From: Mycobacterium sp. 4858 | GTDB lineage: Bacteria; Actinomycetota; Actinomycetes; Mycobacteriales; Mycobacteriaceae | Assembly: GCF_900240975.1 (NCBI RefSeq) | Contig: NZ_LT968775.1 | Span: 248,001-312,000, forward strand | Length of the DNA: 64,000 nucleotides | Direction: 5' to 3' | In this document: in pieces, positions 28,883 through 38,403 of the stretch | Numbering within the stretch: position 1 is the first letter of the stretch | How the letters are laid out: every line of letters starts with the position of its first letter | Translations under genes and position numbers: made by a program | The notes under the pieces: generated by a model | What the model saw: the letters and a program-made list of their open reading frames with translations, nothing else | Database searches by the model: none | What the model was told of the DNA's origin: nothing

Positions 28883-29705
28883 TCAGCCCCTGGCGTCGCA
28901 GATTGTCAGGCCCACGCCGACGCGCTGGCTCATCTGCACTCCGTTGACGGTGACCGAGCAGGTGACGTTGTGGCCGATGTTGACGATGGTGACGTTGGCC
29001 GGGTGCGTGGCCGCCTTGGGCAGGCTGACCTCTTTGCTCCAGGGCAATGCGACGTTGAATTCGGTCTGGATGACGTCCCCGGTGTCGATGTACATGATGC
29101 TGATCGCCCGGCCGTCGCCGGCCACGCTGTAGACGATGTCTTGCATCCCGGCCGGTCCGGGCGACTCGCTGGGCGTCGGCGAGCCGCCGGTCGGCGGCAC
29201 CGGGGCCGGGATGCGCGGCTGGGACGGGCGCGTCGACGGGCTCGGCATGGTCGGAGTCGTCTCCGGCATGGCAGGCAGCGGCGGGACGGCGGTCTGCGTC
29301 TTGATCGCGTCGTTCACCAGCACCAGGGCGATGACCAAGGCGACCACCAGCAGCACGGCTGCACCGGCGACGATCCACAGCCAACGCGGTGGGGGTTTAG
29401 GGCCCTCCTGCACCGGCGACGATCCACAGCCAACGCGGTGGGGGTTTAGGGCCCTCCGGCGGCGGGGGAGCCAGGCCCGGGGGAGGCAGTTGGCCCGACG
29501 GGGGAAGCTCGTGCTGCCAGTACGCCGGCAGCTGTTTGGTGGTGTTGGTGTCGTTTGCCCACGGCGGTGCTTGCCCGCCGTAGGCGGGCGCGTAGGGCGT
29601 CTGATCGGCGTAGGCCGGATCAGCCGGCGGCGGGTACCACGGGCCCTGCTGCCCCGATCCCGGCAGAGACGGACTGAGCCGGTCGGTGGGACGTGAATCG
29701 TTCAT
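28883..29705 (-). pseudogene. Proline-rich membrane protein with MmpS-like domain, frameshifted by a 49-bp tandem duplication
   Basis: By position this is the Rv2507 orthologue. The start at 29705 (MNDSRPTDRLSPSLPG, AGGTGG upstream) opens a Pro/Tyr/Gln-rich cytosolic segment that reaches PKPPPRWLWIVAGA. It then shifts frame and stops at 29397. The second frame, open from 29413 down to 28883, repeats PKPPPRWLWIVAGA and continues through the membrane helix (AVLLVVALVIALVLV), a Pro/Ser-rich linker and an exported domain with CSVTVNGVQ and ICDARG cysteines like MmpS. Removing one 49-bp copy restores a single frame of about 257 residues. Cause: real mutation, reversible slippage or an assembly error. 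Confidence 0.8.
29360..29457. repeat. Perfect 49-bp tandem direct repeat inside a coding region
   Basis: Bases 29360-29408 and 29409-29457 are identical (each starts TGCACCGGCGACGATCCACA and ends GGGCCCTCC). Since 49 is not a multiple of three, the duplication shifts the frame of the proline-rich membrane protein gene. Confidence 0.97.
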
Positions 29706-29773
29706 GTCCACCTCATGGTTTGCAGACTACCTGCGCCGAGCGCAGGAACGGCGAATCACCTCACGGCGGGGAC

Positions 29774-30430
29774 TCAGGCGCGCTCGCCGCCGGCGGCGAG
29801 CGCGGCGACCGTCATCGCCCGCATGACGGCGCGGGATCGCGCGGCGCGGGCGGGTTTGCCGCGCGAGGCGTCCGGCGATTTCATGCTGTACGGCGTCGAG
29901 TTCAGCAGGCCGAACACCGCGTGGGCGGTCAGCCGGGCATCGGCCTCGGCCAGGTCGGGGTTCAGCTCGCGCAGCACCCCGACCCACACCTCGACGTACT
30001 GGCGTTGCGCTTTGCGCACCTGCTTTTCGGCGGCCTCGGGCAGATGCGCGAGGTCGCGGTCCTGGATGCGGATCAGGTCCGGCTCGCCGAGCGCGAAGTC
30101 GAGATGGAAGTCGATCAAACCGTCCAGCGCCGCGGCCGCGTCGGAATTGCGGGCCCGCACGTCGCGGGCGCCGGCGAGCAACCGCGCGCTGATGCCCACC
30201 AGCAATTCGACCAGCAGCGACTCCTTGTTGGGGAAGTGCCGGTAGATCGCCGGCCCGCTGACACCGGCGGCGGCGCCGATGTCTTCCAGCCGCACGGCGA
30301 GGAAGCCGCGCTCGGCGAACAGCCGCTCGGCCGCCGAGAGTAGCTGCAGGCGCCGGTCGGATTTCAGCTGGCTGCGACGCTTCGGGGCATCGGCAGAGCC
30401 GGGCGGCCCGTCGGAGGTGGACGTTGTCAT
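29774..30430 (-). CDS. bkaR: TetR family repressor of branched-chain keto-acid catabolism (BkaR-like)
   Basis: 218 residues. The N-terminal TetR helix-turn-helix reads LLSAAERLFAERGFLAVRLEDIGAAAGVSGPAIYRHFPNKESLL at residues about 40-85, and an all-helical ligand domain follows. It is divergent from scoA at the head of the leucine catabolic operon, the position of Rv2506 (BkaR), a known repressor of that operon. Two operator-like inverted repeats lie just upstream of its start and a third at the scoA promoter, consistent with autoregulation. The inducer in the family is thought to be a pathway acyl-CoA or keto acid. Start ATG 30430 (MTTSTSDGPPG). Confidence 0.88.
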   Translation of the reverse strand: MTTSTSDGPPGSADAPKRRSQLKSDRRLQLLSAAERLFAERGFLAVRLEDIGAAAGVSGPAIYRHFPNKESLLVELLVGISARLLAGARDVRARNSDAAAALDGLIDFHLDFALGEPDLIRIQDRDLAHLPEAAEKQVRKAQRQYVEVWVGVLRELNPDLAEADARLTAHAVFGLLNSTPYSMKSPDASRGKPARAARSRAVMRAMTVAALAAGGERA

Positions 30431-30449
30431 GACGGACCCCCGGTCCAGT

Positions 30450-30469
30450 TGGTTAATCGCCACTAACTT
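30450..30469. promoter_or_regulatory. BkaR-type operator O1 (imperfect)
   Basis: TGGTTAATCGCCACTAACTT lies 20 bases upstream of the bkaR start. It aligns with the perfect operator at 30567-30586, keeping GTTAAT, CA and TAACT. Spacing to the next site is 25 bp centre to centre. Confidence 0.6.
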
Positions 30470-30474
30470 AGCAC

Positions 30475-30494
30475 GAGTTATTCGCGATTAACCT
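30475..30494. promoter_or_regulatory. BkaR-type operator O2 (imperfect)
   Basis: GAGTTATTCGCGATTAACCT aligns with the perfect operator at 30567-30586, keeping GAGTTA on the left and ATTAAC on the right. With O1 it covers the promoter region of bkaR. Confidence 0.6.
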
Positions 30495-30530
30495 GCGACA
30501 ACGGGCGGCACGGCGCCGGGACGGCGTTTC

Positions 30531-30559
30531 TGGACCGGTGGGGTCGGCGATGGTATTCT
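30531..30559 (+). promoter_or_regulatory. Probable SigA-type promoter of the scoA operon
   Basis: TGGACC at 30531-30536 and TATTCT at 30554-30559 are separated by 17 bp, each matching four of six consensus bases. Predicted transcription would start at about 30566, at the left edge of the perfect BkaR-type operator, so a bound repressor would block initiation. Confidence 0.5.
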
Positions 30560-30566
30560 CAGCGGC

Positions 30567-30586
30567 GAGTTAATGAGCATTAACTC
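30567..30586. promoter_or_regulatory. BkaR-type operator O3 (perfect inverted repeat)
   Basis: GAGTTAATGAGCATTAACTC is a perfect 9-bp inverted repeat with a 2-bp centre. It lies just downstream of the predicted -10 and 35 bases before scoA. Confidence 0.75.
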
Positions 30587-30621
30587 AAACCCCGCCCGAC
30601 GGCAAGGAGGCTGCTGCGGCG

Positions 30622-31368
30622 ATGGACAAGGTGGTGGCGACGGCCGCCGAGGCGGTTGCCGACATAACCGACGGATCCTCCCTGGCGGTGGGGGGCTTCG
30701 GGTTCTGCGGCATCCCCGAGGCGCTGATCGCCGCGCTGGTGACCACCGGCGTGCGTGACCTGGAGACGGTGTCCAACAACTGCGGCGGAAACGGCGTCGG
30801 ATTGGTTCATCTTTTGGAGCACAAGCGGATTCGCCGGGCCGTCGCCTCCTATGTCGGTGACAACAAGGAGTTCGCTCGCCAGTTCCTCGCAGGTGAGCTC
30901 GAGGTGGAGCTCACCCCGCAGGGCACGCTCGCGGAGCGGCTGCGCGCCGGCGGGATGGGTATCCCGGCCTTCTACACCCCCGCTGGCGTCGGGACTCCCG
31001 TCGCCGACGGTGGGTTGCCGTGGCGCTACGACGCATCCGGCGCGGTGGCCGTGGTGTCACCGCCGAAGGAGACCCGTGAATTCGACGGTGTCACCTATGT
31101 CCTGGAACGGGCCATCCGCACCGACTTCGCGCTGGTGCACGCCTGGAAGGGCGACCGGCACGGCAACCTCGTCTACCGGCGGGCCGCCGCCAACTTCAAT
31201 CCGGACTGTGCGCGGGCCGGCACCGTCACCATCGCCGAGGTGGAGCACCTCGTCGAGCCGGGAGAGATCGACCCCGCGACGGTGCACACCCCGGGCGTCT
31301 TCGTGCAGCGGGTCGTGCACGTGCCCGAACCGGACAAGCCGATCGAGAAGACAACGGTGCGGCAATGA
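30622..31368 (+). CDS. scoA: Succinyl-CoA:3-ketoacid CoA-transferase subunit A
   Basis: 248 residues, the alpha subunit of a type I CoA-transferase that moves CoA from succinyl-CoA to acetoacetate. Signatures: [19 protein letters not shown] near the N-terminus (CoA-transferase glycine-rich loop), [10 protein letters not shown], and [13 protein letters not shown] 30622 has AAGGAGG at 30604-30610. It is the first gene of the leucine operon and overlaps scoB by ATGA. In M. tuberculosis fadD35 (Rv2505c) lies between the regulator and scoA; here it is absent. With the HMG-CoA lyase-type step encoded downstream, the pair would activate the acetoacetate released from leucine. Confidence 0.95.
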   Translation: MDKVVATAAEAVADITDGSSLAVGGFGFCGIPEALIAALVTTGVRDLETVSNNCGGNGVGLVHLLEHKRIRRAVASYVGDNKEFARQFLAGELEVELTPQGTLAERLRAGGMGIPAFYTPAGVGTPVADGGLPWRYDASGAVAVVSPPKETREFDGVTYVLERAIRTDFALVHAWKGDRHGNLVYRRAAANFNPDCARAGTVTIAEVEHLVEPGEIDPATVHTPGVFVQRVVHVPEPDKPIEKTTVRQ

Positions 31369-32015
31369 GTTGGAGCCGAGAGGGTTTGGCGGCGCGGGTG
31401 GCCGCGGAATTCGAGGACGGCCAATACGTCAACCTCGGCATCGGGATGCCCACCCTCGTGCCCAACCACATCCCGCCCGGCGTCACCGTCGTCGTGCATT
31501 CGGAGAATGGGATCCTGGGCGTCGGACCCTATCCGCGGCCCGAGGACGCCGACGCGGATTTGATCAACGCCGGCAAAGAGACGGTCACCACGATGCCGGG
31601 TGCTGCTTTCTTCGGTTCCTCGGACTCGTTCGGGATCATCCGCGGCGGACATCTCGACGTCGCCGTGCTGGGGGCGATGCAGGTCTCGGCCACCGGCGAC
31701 CTGGCCAACTGGATGGTTCCCGGGAAGATGGTGAAGGGAATGGGCGGCGCGATGGACCTGGTCCACGGCGCCCGCAAGGTGATCGCGATGATGGAGCACA
31801 CCGCGCGCGACGGCAGCCCGAAAATCGTTGCGCGGTGCACTCTTCCGTTGACCGGCACGGGCTGTGTCGACCGCATCATCACCGATCTGGCCGTCATCGA
31901 CGTCCGCGACGACGGTTTGCACTTGATCGAGACCGCCCCCGGCGTCTCGGCCGACGAGGTGCTGGACAAAACCGAACCGCCGCTTGTGCTGGCGACAACC
32001 GGGAGGCATTCGTGA
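31365..32015 (+). CDS. scoB: Succinyl-CoA:3-ketoacid CoA-transferase subunit B
   Basis: 216 residues, the beta subunit carrying the catalytic Glu that forms the enzyme-CoA thioester, in [12 protein letters not shown]. Other family blocks are [16 protein letters not shown] and [15 protein letters not shown]. It starts inside the scoA stop (ATGA overlap) and its own stop overlaps the accD1 GTG (GTGA), so the three genes are translationally coupled. Acts with ScoA in the cytosol. Confidence 0.95.
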   Translation: MSWSREGLAARVAAEFEDGQYVNLGIGMPTLVPNHIPPGVTVVVHSENGILGVGPYPRPEDADADLINAGKETVTTMPGAAFFGSSDSFGIIRGGHLDVAVLGAMQVSATGDLANWMVPGKMVKGMGGAMDLVHGARKVIAMMEHTARDGSPKIVARCTLPLTGTGCVDRIITDLAVIDVRDDGLHLIETAPGVSADEVLDKTEPPLVLATTGRHS

Positions 32016-33598
32016 CTTCAACAGTGATGACCGCGCCATCGTTCGCCGAAGAGCACCGCCGGCTGGTCGCCGAGTTGAACGCCAAGCTGGCGGCCGCGGC
32101 GCTGGGCGGCAACGAACGCGCGCGCGAACGCCACGTCAGTCGTGGCAAGCTGCTGCCGCGCGAGCGGGTGGACCGACTGCTCGACCCGGGCAGCCCGTTC
32201 TTGGAGCTGGCCCCGCTGGCCGCAAACGGCATGTACGACGACGAGTCCCCGGGCGCGGGAATCATCACCGGGATCGGCCGGGTGTCCGGGCGGGAGTGCG
32301 TGATCGTCGCCAACGACGCCACGGTCAAGGGTGGCACCTACTACCCGATCACGGTCAAGAAGCACCTGCGCGCGCAGGAGGTCGCGCTGCAGAACCGCTT
32401 GCCCTGCATCTACCTGGTGGACTCCGGGGGTGCGTTCCTCCCGCGGCAAGACGAGGTCTTCCCCGACCGCGAGCACTTCGGCCGGATCTTCTACAACCAG
32501 GCGACCATGAGCGCCAAGGAAATCCCGCAGGTGGCCGCCGTCCTCGGTTCGTGCACGGCTGGTGGCGCGTATGTGCCGGCCATGAGCGACGAGGCCGTCA
32601 TCGTCCGCGAACAGGGCACCATCTTCCTCGGCGGCCCGCCCCTGGTGAAGGCGGCGACCGGTGAGATCGTCTCGGCCGAGGACCTCGGCGGCGGCGACCT
32701 GCACTCGCGGGTCTCCGGTGTCACCGACCACCTCGCCGACGACGACGAGCACGCGCTGCGCATCGTGCGCGCGATCGCGGCCACCTTCGGCCCGCGCGAG
32801 CCCAGCCAATGGGACGTCCGTCCCGCGGTCGAGCCCAAGCATGCGCAGACCGAGCTCTACGACGTGGTGCCGCCTGACCCCCGAGTGCCCTACGACGTGC
32901 ACGAGGTGATCGTGCGGCTGGTCGACGGTGGTGAGTTCAGCGAGTTCAAGACCAATTACGGCAAGACGCTGGTGACCGCCTTCGCCCGCATCCACGGCCA
33001 TCCCGTCGGCATCATCGCCAACAACGGCGTCCTGTTCAGCGAATCCGCCTTGAAAGGCGCGCATTTCATCGAGCTCTGCGACAAACGCAAGATCCCGCTG
33101 CTGTTCCTGCAGAACATCGCCGGGTTCATGGTCGGTCGCGACTACGAAGCGGGCGGCATCGCCAAGCACGGCGCCAAGATGGTGACCGCGGTGGCGTGCG
33201 CCCGGGTGCCCAAGCTGACCGTCGTGATCGGCGGATCCTATGGGGCGGGCAACTATTCGATGTGCGGGCGGGCGTACTCGCCGCGCTTCCTGTGGATGTG
33301 GCCCAACGCCCGGATCTCGGTGATGGGCGGCGAGCAGGCCGCGTCGGTGCTGGCCACGGTGCGCGGCGAACAGCTCGCCGCGTCCGGCAAACCCTGGCCG
33401 CCCGACGAGGAGGAGGCCTTCAAGGCGCCGATCCGCGCCCAATACGAGGACCAGGGCAACCCGTACTATTCCACCGCGCGCCTGTGGGACGACGGCATCA
33501 TCGATCCGGCCGACACCAGAACGGTTGTCGGGCTGGCCCTTTCGATATGTGCCCATGCCCCGCTGGAGCCGGTCTCCTACGGCGTCTTCCGGATGTGA
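32012..33598 (+). CDS. accD1: Acyl-CoA carboxylase carboxyltransferase subunit AccD1 (methylcrotonyl-CoA carboxylase beta)
   Basis: 528 residues with two crotonase-fold carboxyltransferase domains. N-terminal: [52 protein letters not shown] and [17 protein letters not shown]-terminal: [41 protein letters not shown] and [22 protein letters not shown]. That last set is typical of methylcrotonyl-CoA carboxylase rather than acetyl- or propionyl-CoA carboxylase. Start GTG 32012 has GGGAGG just upstream and overlaps the scoB stop. It pairs with AccA1, whose gene begins one base before this one ends. Confidence 0.95.
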   Translation: MTSTVMTAPSFAEEHRRLVAELNAKLAAAALGGNERARERHVSRGKLLPRERVDRLLDPGSPFLELAPLAANGMYDDESPGAGIITGIGRVSGRECVIVANDATVKGGTYYPITVKKHLRAQEVALQNRLPCIYLVDSGGAFLPRQDEVFPDREHFGRIFYNQATMSAKEIPQVAAVLGSCTAGGAYVPAMSDEAVIVREQGTIFLGGPPLVKAATGEIVSAEDLGGGDLHSRVSGVTDHLADDDEHALRIVRAIAATFGPREPSQWDVRPAVEPKHAQTELYDVVPPDPRVPYDVHEVIVRLVDGGEFSEFKTNYGKTLVTAFARIHGHPVGIIANNGVLFSESALKGAHFIELCDKRKIPLLFLQNIAGFMVGRDYEAGGIAKHGAKMVTAVACARVPKLTVVIGGSYGAGNYSMCGRAYSPRFLWMWPNARISVMGGEQAASVLATVRGEQLAASGKPWPPDEEEAFKAPIRAQYEDQGNPYYSTARLWDDGIIDPADTRTVVGLALSICAHAPLEPVSYGVFRM

Positions 33599-35610
33599 TG
33601 GCCATGTTCGAGACCGTATTGGTGGCCAACCGCGGCGAGATCGCGGTCCGGGTGATGGGGACCCTGCGCCGGCTGGGCGTCCGCTCGGTCGCGGTGTACA
33701 GCGACCCCGACGCCAACGCCCGCCACGTCCTGGAGGCCGACACGGCCGTGCGCCTGGGGCCCGCCGCGGCGCGCGAGAGCTACCTAGACATCGGCAAGGT
33801 GCTGGACGCGGCGGCGCGCACAGGAGCGCAGGCGATCCACCCGGGCTACGGGTTCCTCTCGGAGAACGCGGAATTCGCCGCCGCCTGCGAGCGTGCCGGT
33901 GTGGTGTTCCTGGGCCCGCCGCCGCAAGCGATACAGGTGATGGGCGACAAGATCACCGCCAAGAATGCGGTCGCCGCGTTCGACGTGCCGGTGGTTCCCG
34001 GGGTGGCCAAGCCCGGACTCAGCGACGACGAGCTCGTCGCGGCCGCCGAAGAGGTCGGCTACCCGGTGTTGATCAAGCCGTCGGCGGGCGGCGGCGGCAA
34101 AGGCATGCGCCTGGTGGACGACCCGAGCCGGCTGCGCGAGGCATTGGTGGGCGCTCGCCGGGAGGCCGCCTCGTCGTTCGGCGACGACACCCTGTTCCTC
34201 GAGCGGTTCGTGTTGCGGCCCAGGCACATCGAGGTGCAGGTGCTCGCCGACACCCACGGCAACGTGGTGCATCTCGGCGAGCGGGAGTGCAGCCTGCAGC
34301 GGCGCCACCAGAAGGTGATCGAGGAGGCGCCCTCGCCGTTGCTCGACCCACAGACCCGCGCCCGCATCGGGGCGGCCGCCTGCAACACCGCTCGCAGCGT
34401 CGACTACGTCGGCGCGGGCACGGTGGAGTTCATCGTCTCCGCCGACCGGCCGGACGAGTTCTTCTTCATGGAGATGAACACCCGGCTGCAGGTGGAACAC
34501 CCGGTCACCGAGGCGATTACCGGTTTGGACCTGGTCGAGTGGCAGCTACGGGTGGCCGCCGGCGAGAAGCTGAGCTTCGCGCAGGACGACATCGAATTGC
34601 ACGGCCATGCCATCGAGGCCCGGGTGTACGCCGAGGATCCCGCACGCGGCTTCCTGCCCACCGGCGGCCGGGTGCTGCGGGTGGTCGAACCTTCCGGGGC
34701 CGGGGTCCGCGTCGACTCGTCGCTGCTGGCGGGCACGCTGATCGGCAGCGACTACGACCCGATGCTGAGCAAGGTCATCACCCACGGGGAGGACCGCGAC
34801 GAGGCGCTGGCGAAACTCGACGGGGCACTGGCACACACGGCGATCCTCGGGGTGCAGACCAACATCGAATTCCTCAGGTTCCTGCTGGCCGACGAGCGCG
34901 TCCGCGCCGGCGACCTGGACACTGCGCTGCTGGACGAGCGGGTGGCGGACTTCGCACCGCTGCCGGCCCCCGACGACGTGCTCGCCGCCGGGGGCCTCTA
35001 CCGCCAGTGGGCGCTGGACCGTCGGGCCGCGGGCAACCCCTGGGCGGTGCCCACCGGATGGCGGGTCGGTGGGGCGCCGGCGCCCGTCCGCACCGAGATG
35101 CAGACCCCGCTGCGCAGCGACACCGTCTCGGTATGGGGCACACCGGACGCCGCCCGGGTGCAGTTGGGCTCGGGCGAGATCCGTTCGGCCGGCGTGCGGG
35201 TCGACGGTCCCCGCATGGACCTCACGCTGGACGGCGTGCGCCGCGAATACCGGTGGGCGGAGGCCGACCGGCACCTGTGGATCGCCGACGAGCGGGGGGC
35301 CTGGCACCTGCGCGAGGCCGAAGAGCACAAGATTCACCGCGCGGCAGGCGGGCAGCAGGCCGAGATCCTCAGCCCCATGCCCGGCAGCGTCATCGCGGTC
35401 CAGGTCCCCTCGGGCACCGAGGTATCCGAGGGTGACGTGGTGGTGGTCGTGGAGGCGATGAAGATGGAACATTCGCTGTCCGCACCGGTTTCGGGACGGG
35501 TGGAGGTCTTGGTGTCCGTCGGCGATCAGGTCACCGTCGACCAAGTGCTGGCCCGGCTGGTCCCCGAAGAGCCCGACACAGCAGCCGATTCGAGTAAGGA
35601 CGAGACATGA
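33598..35610 (+). CDS. accA1: Biotinylated acyl-CoA carboxylase alpha subunit AccA1
   Basis: 670 residues combining biotin carboxylase and biotin carboxyl-carrier domains. The ATP-grasp part has [51 protein letters not shown] and [14 protein letters not shown]. The C-terminal biotin attachment motif is VEAMKMEHS, with the biotinyl Lys in MKM, at about residue 620. With AccD1 it carboxylates 3-methylcrotonyl-CoA in leucine breakdown. The start is either ATG 33598 (TGATG overlap with accD1) or ATG 33604, where the M. tuberculosis protein begins; I give the first. Overlaps fadE19 by ATGA. Confidence 0.95.
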   Translation: MAMFETVLVANRGEIAVRVMGTLRRLGVRSVAVYSDPDANARHVLEADTAVRLGPAAARESYLDIGKVLDAAARTGAQAIHPGYGFLSENAEFAAACERAGVVFLGPPPQAIQVMGDKITAKNAVAAFDVPVVPGVAKPGLSDDELVAAAEEVGYPVLIKPSAGGGGKGMRLVDDPSRLREALVGARREAASSFGDDTLFLERFVLRPRHIEVQVLADTHGNVVHLGERECSLQRRHQKVIEEAPSPLLDPQTRARIGAAACNTARSVDYVGAGTVEFIVSADRPDEFFFMEMNTRLQVEHPVTEAITGLDLVEWQLRVAAGEKLSFAQDDIELHGHAIEARVYAEDPARGFLPTGGRVLRVVEPSGAGVRVDSSLLAGTLIGSDYDPMLSKVITHGEDRDEALAKLDGALAHTAILGVQTNIEFLRFLLADERVRAGDLDTALLDERVADFAPLPAPDDVLAAGGLYRQWALDRRAAGNPWAVPTGWRVGGAPAPVRTEMQTPLRSDTVSVWGTPDAARVQLGSGEIRSAGVRVDGPRMDLTLDGVRREYRWAEADRHLWIADERGAWHLREAEEHKIHRAAGGQQAEILSPMPGSVIAVQVPSGTEVSEGDVVVVVEAMKMEHSLSAPVSGRVEVLVSVGDQVTVDQVLARLVPEEPDTAADSSKDET

Positions 35611-36773
35611 CGACATCCATCACGACGGGAACGCTATCCAAGGAATACGAGGATCTTCGCGACACCGTGGCCGAGTTCGCGCGCACCGTGGTCGCGCCGG
35701 TTTCGGCCAAACACGATGAAGAGCACAGCTTCCCGTACGAAGTGGTGGCCAAGATGGGCGAGATGGGGCTGTTCGGCCTGCCGTTCCCCGAGGAATACGG
35801 CGGCATGGGCGGCGACTACTTCGCGCTGGCGCTGGTGCTCGAGGAACTCGGCAAGGTCGACCAGTCGGTGGCCATCACGCTGGAGGCCGGCGTCGGCCTT
35901 GGCGCGATGCCGATCTACCGGTTCGGCACCGAAGAACAGAAGCAGAAGTGGCTGCCGGAACTGACGGCCGGCCGGGCGCTGGCCGGCTTCGGGCTCACCG
36001 AGCCGGGCGCCGGCTCCGACGCGGGCGCCACCCGGACCACGGCCCGCCTCGACAACGGCGAGTGGGTGATCAACGGCAGCAAGCAGTTCATCACCAACTC
36101 CGGCACCGACATCACCAAGCTGGTGACAGTCACCGCGGTCACGGGAACGGTCGGTGACGGCAAGAAGGAGATCTCGACCATCATCGTGCCCAACGGCACA
36201 CCGGGATTCACCGTCGAGCCGGTCTACAGCAAGGTCGGCTGGAATGCGTCCGATACCCACCCGCTGAGCTTCGCCGACGCCCGCGTCCCCGAGGAGAACC
36301 TGCTAGGCGCCCGCGGCACCGGCTACGCCAACTTTCTGTCCATCCTCGACGAGGGCCGCATCGCGATCGCCGCGCTGGCCACCGGCGCCGCCCAGGGCTG
36401 CGTCGACGAGAGCGTCAAGTATGCCAAGGAGCGGCAGTCCTTTGGCCAGCCGATCGGCTCGTATCAGGCCATCAGCTTCAAGATCGCCCGGATGGAAGCG
36501 CGTGCTCACGTCGCGCGCACCGCGTACTACGATGCCGCAGCGAAGATGTTGGCGGGCAAGCCATTCAAGAAGGAGGCTGCGATCGCGAAGATGATCTCGT
36601 CGGAGGCGGCCATGGACAACGCGCGCGACGCCACCCAGATCCACGGCGGGTACGGGTTCATGAACGAATACCCGGTGGCGCGGCATTACCGCGACAGCAA
36701 GATCCTCGAGATCGGCGAGGGGACCACCGAAGTGCAGCTGATGCTGATCGCTCGGTCGCTGGGGCTGTCATGA
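35607..36773 (+). CDS. fadE19: Acyl-CoA dehydrogenase FadE19 (isovaleryl/short-branched acyl-CoA)
   Basis: 388-residue FAD flavoenzyme. Family motifs: [18 protein letters not shown] (signature 1), [14 protein letters not shown], and [34 protein letters not shown] (signature 2). The catalytic Glu is probably in EIGEGTTE, the short-chain acyl-CoA dehydrogenase position. Within this operon it should oxidise isovaleryl-CoA (and perhaps isobutyryl- or 2-methylbutyryl-CoA) to the 2-enoyl-CoA used by AccA1/AccD1. It passes electrons to ETF. The start overlaps accA1 by ATGA; a 49-base spacer separates it from the MaoC gene. Confidence 0.94.
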   Translation: MTTSITTGTLSKEYEDLRDTVAEFARTVVAPVSAKHDEEHSFPYEVVAKMGEMGLFGLPFPEEYGGMGGDYFALALVLEELGKVDQSVAITLEAGVGLGAMPIYRFGTEEQKQKWLPELTAGRALAGFGLTEPGAGSDAGATRTTARLDNGEWVINGSKQFITNSGTDITKLVTVTAVTGTVGDGKKEISTIIVPNGTPGFTVEPVYSKVGWNASDTHPLSFADARVPEENLLGARGTGYANFLSILDEGRIAIAALATGAAQGCVDESVKYAKERQSFGQPIGSYQAISFKIARMEARAHVARTAYYDAAAKMLAGKPFKKEAAIAKMISSEAAMDNARDATQIHGGYGFMNEYPVARHYRDSKILEIGEGTTEVQLMLIARSLGLS

Positions 36774-36822
36774 CGCGCGCCGTCGACGATGCAGAGCGTA
36801 GCGATGAGGAGGAGCGGCGCTC
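36774..36822 (+). repeat. MIRU-like intercistronic spacer
   Basis: The only gap within the first seven genes of the operon. It reads GACGATGCAGAGCGTAGCG then ATGAGGAGGAGCGGC, an ordered set of short blocks that I recall in many mycobacterial intergenic gaps. It also supplies a very strong GAGGAGGAG ribosome-binding site for the next gene. Assignment to the MIRU class is from memory of its appearance. Confidence 0.4.
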
Positions 36823-37320
36823 ATGACGGAAGGCAAGTCGATCGTCCAGCGGGGCCTGTGGTTCGAGGAATTCGAGATCGGCACGACCTACCTGCACCGG
36901 CCGGGCCGCACCATCACCGAGGCCGACAACGTCTTGTTCACCACGCTGACGATGAACACCCAGTCGCTGCACCTGGACGCGGCGTGGGCCGCCGAGCAGC
37001 CGGGCTTTCGGGGCGAGCGGTTGGTAAACTCGATGTTCACCCTGTCCACGCTGGTCGGGCTGTCCGTCTCGCAGCTGACGCTGGGCACCATCGTCGCCAA
37101 CCTGGGCTTCTCCGAGGTGTCGTTCCCCAAGCCCGTCTTCCACGGCGACACCCTGTACGCGGAGACGGTGTGCACCGGCAAGCGCGAGTCCAAGAGCCGG
37201 CCCGGCGAAGGGATCGTCACCCTCGAGCACACCGGTCGCAACCAGCACGGCGATGTCATTGCGCGCGCGGTGCGGACCACGCTGGTCCAGAAGCGCCCCA
37301 GCGACCAGGAGGCCACGTGA
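36823..37320 (+). CDS. MaoC-family enoyl-CoA hydratase
   Basis: 165 residues with a single hot-dog MaoC domain, orthologous by position to Rv2499c. Hydratase 2 signature region: [30 protein letters not shown], where Asp and His of the usual D-x4-H dyad are partly replaced (Asn in TMNTQSLH). The dimer interface stretch is FGVLSV-like ([21 protein letters not shown]). In this operon it should hydrate an unsaturated CoA such as 3-methylglutaconyl-CoA or itaconyl-CoA for the CitE lyase encoded next. It overlaps citE by GTGA. Confidence 0.88.
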   Translation: MTEGKSIVQRGLWFEEFEIGTTYLHRPGRTITEADNVLFTTLTMNTQSLHLDAAWAAEQPGFRGERLVNSMFTLSTLVGLSVSQLTLGTIVANLGFSEVSFPKPVFHGDTLYAETVCTGKRESKSRPGEGIVTLEHTGRNQHGDVIARAVRTTLVQKRPSDQEAT

Positions 37321-38138
37321 ACCTGCAGTCCGCCGGCCCGGGCTGGCTGTTCTGCCCCGCCGACCGTCCCGAGCGGTTCGTCAAGGCCGCCGCCGCGGCC
37401 GACGTGGTGATCCTCGACCTCGAGGACGGGGTGGCCGAAGCGGACAAGCCTGCCGCGCGCAAGGCGCTGCGGGAGACCCCGCTGGACCCCGAGCGCACCG
37501 TGGTGCGCATCAACGCGGCCGGCACCGACGAGTACGCCCGCGACCTGGACGCCCTGGCCGCGACGCCCTACACGACGGTGATGCTGTCCAAGACCGAGTC
37601 GGCCGCGCAGGTGTCCGCGCTGGCACCGCGCGACGTCATCGCGCTGATCGAGACGCCCCGCGGGGCGGTGTTCAGCACCGAGATCGCCGCTGCCGACGGC
37701 ACCGTCGCGATGATGTGGGGCGCCGAGGACCTGGTCGCCGCGCTCGGGGGCAGCTCCAGCCGGCTGGCCGACGGCGCCTACCGCGACGTTGCCCGCCATG
37801 TGCGGTCGACGGTCCTGCTGGCGGCGTCCACCTTCGGCCGGATCGCCCTCGACGCGGTGCATTTGGACATCCGCGACCTCGACGGCTTGCGGGCGGAAGC
37901 CTACGACGCCGTCGCGGTGGGCTTCCACGGGACGGTCTGCATTCACCCGACCCAGATTCCGGTCGTGCGCGACGCCTATCGCCCCAGCGAGGACAAAGTC
38001 GACTGGGCGCGAAGGGTATTGGCGGCCGCGCAGACCGAGCGCGGCGTTTTCGCCTTCGAGGGCCAGATGGTGGACTCGCCGGTGCTCAAGCACGCCGAGA
38101 TGCTGGTGCGCAGGGCGGGGCAGTCCGGCGCCGGTTGA
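37317..38138 (+). CDS. citE: CitE-like beta-hydroxyacyl-CoA lyase
   Basis: 273 residues, the same length as Rv2498c. A TIM-barrel CitE/HpcH family protein with metal-binding residues in [24 protein letters not shown] and [12 protein letters not shown]. Arg in [11 protein letters not shown] and [10 protein letters not shown] near the end are also typical. No citF or citD is present, so it is not a citrate lyase subunit. The M. tuberculosis orthologue is reported as a bifunctional lyase in leucine catabolism and itaconate (citramalyl-CoA) breakdown, which fits the neighbours. Start GTG 37317 overlaps the MaoC stop. A 265-base gap follows. Confidence 0.92.
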   Translation: MNLQSAGPGWLFCPADRPERFVKAAAAADVVILDLEDGVAEADKPAARKALRETPLDPERTVVRINAAGTDEYARDLDALAATPYTTVMLSKTESAAQVSALAPRDVIALIETPRGAVFSTEIAAADGTVAMMWGAEDLVAALGGSSSRLADGAYRDVARHVRSTVLLAASTFGRIALDAVHLDIRDLDGLRAEAYDAVAVGFHGTVCIHPTQIPVVRDAYRPSEDKVDWARRVLAAAQTERGVFAFEGQMVDSPVLKHAEMLVRRAGQSGAG

Positions 38139-38152
38139 AGCTTCGCGAAAGC

Positions 38153-38170
38153 GATATCGCCGGCGATATC
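38153..38170. promoter_or_regulatory. Perfect 18-bp palindrome between citE and bkdA
   Basis: GATATCGCCGGCGATATC lies 14 bases after the citE stop and is followed by an A-rich stretch. It could be a terminator stem for the upstream transcript or an operator for the downstream genes. Confidence 0.45.
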
Positions 38171-38274
38171 AAAATCGAAAGTCGTCTAATGGTTGGAGGC
38201 TCCGGCCGGCCCCGCCCAAACCCCCGGTGGGCGCGACACGGTCGCGATCGCCGCGGTCTCTTCTCATCTGAGCG

Positions 38275-38280
38275 CATAAT
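38275..38280 (+). promoter_or_regulatory. Candidate -10 for the bkdA-bkdB-bkdC transcript
   Basis: CATAAT differs from TATAAT by one base and lies about 125 bases upstream of bkdA in the largest gap of the operon. No strong -35 is seen. It suggests that the dehydrogenase complex can be transcribed separately from the scoA part. Confidence 0.3.
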
Positions 38281-38403
38281 GGTGAGTACGCCAGTGTCGC
38301 GGCGAGCGGAGCCTTTCGTGTAGCTGGCGATCGACTTCGGCTCGCGGCGGGTCCCGGTTGAGCTTTTGCTGTGACCCCTGCGGCACCGAAGTAGGGAGAC
38401 GGT

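Noticed and set aside
31984..32664. Plus-strand open frames overlapping accD1 and accA1 in other frames
   Set aside because: Arg-rich shadow frames inside genes with clear catalytic motifs in the correct frame.
37317..38138. Citrate lyase beta subunit
   Set aside because: No citF, citD or citrate transport genes are present; context and length fit the CitE-like hydroxyacyl-CoA lyase of leucine/itaconate metabolism.
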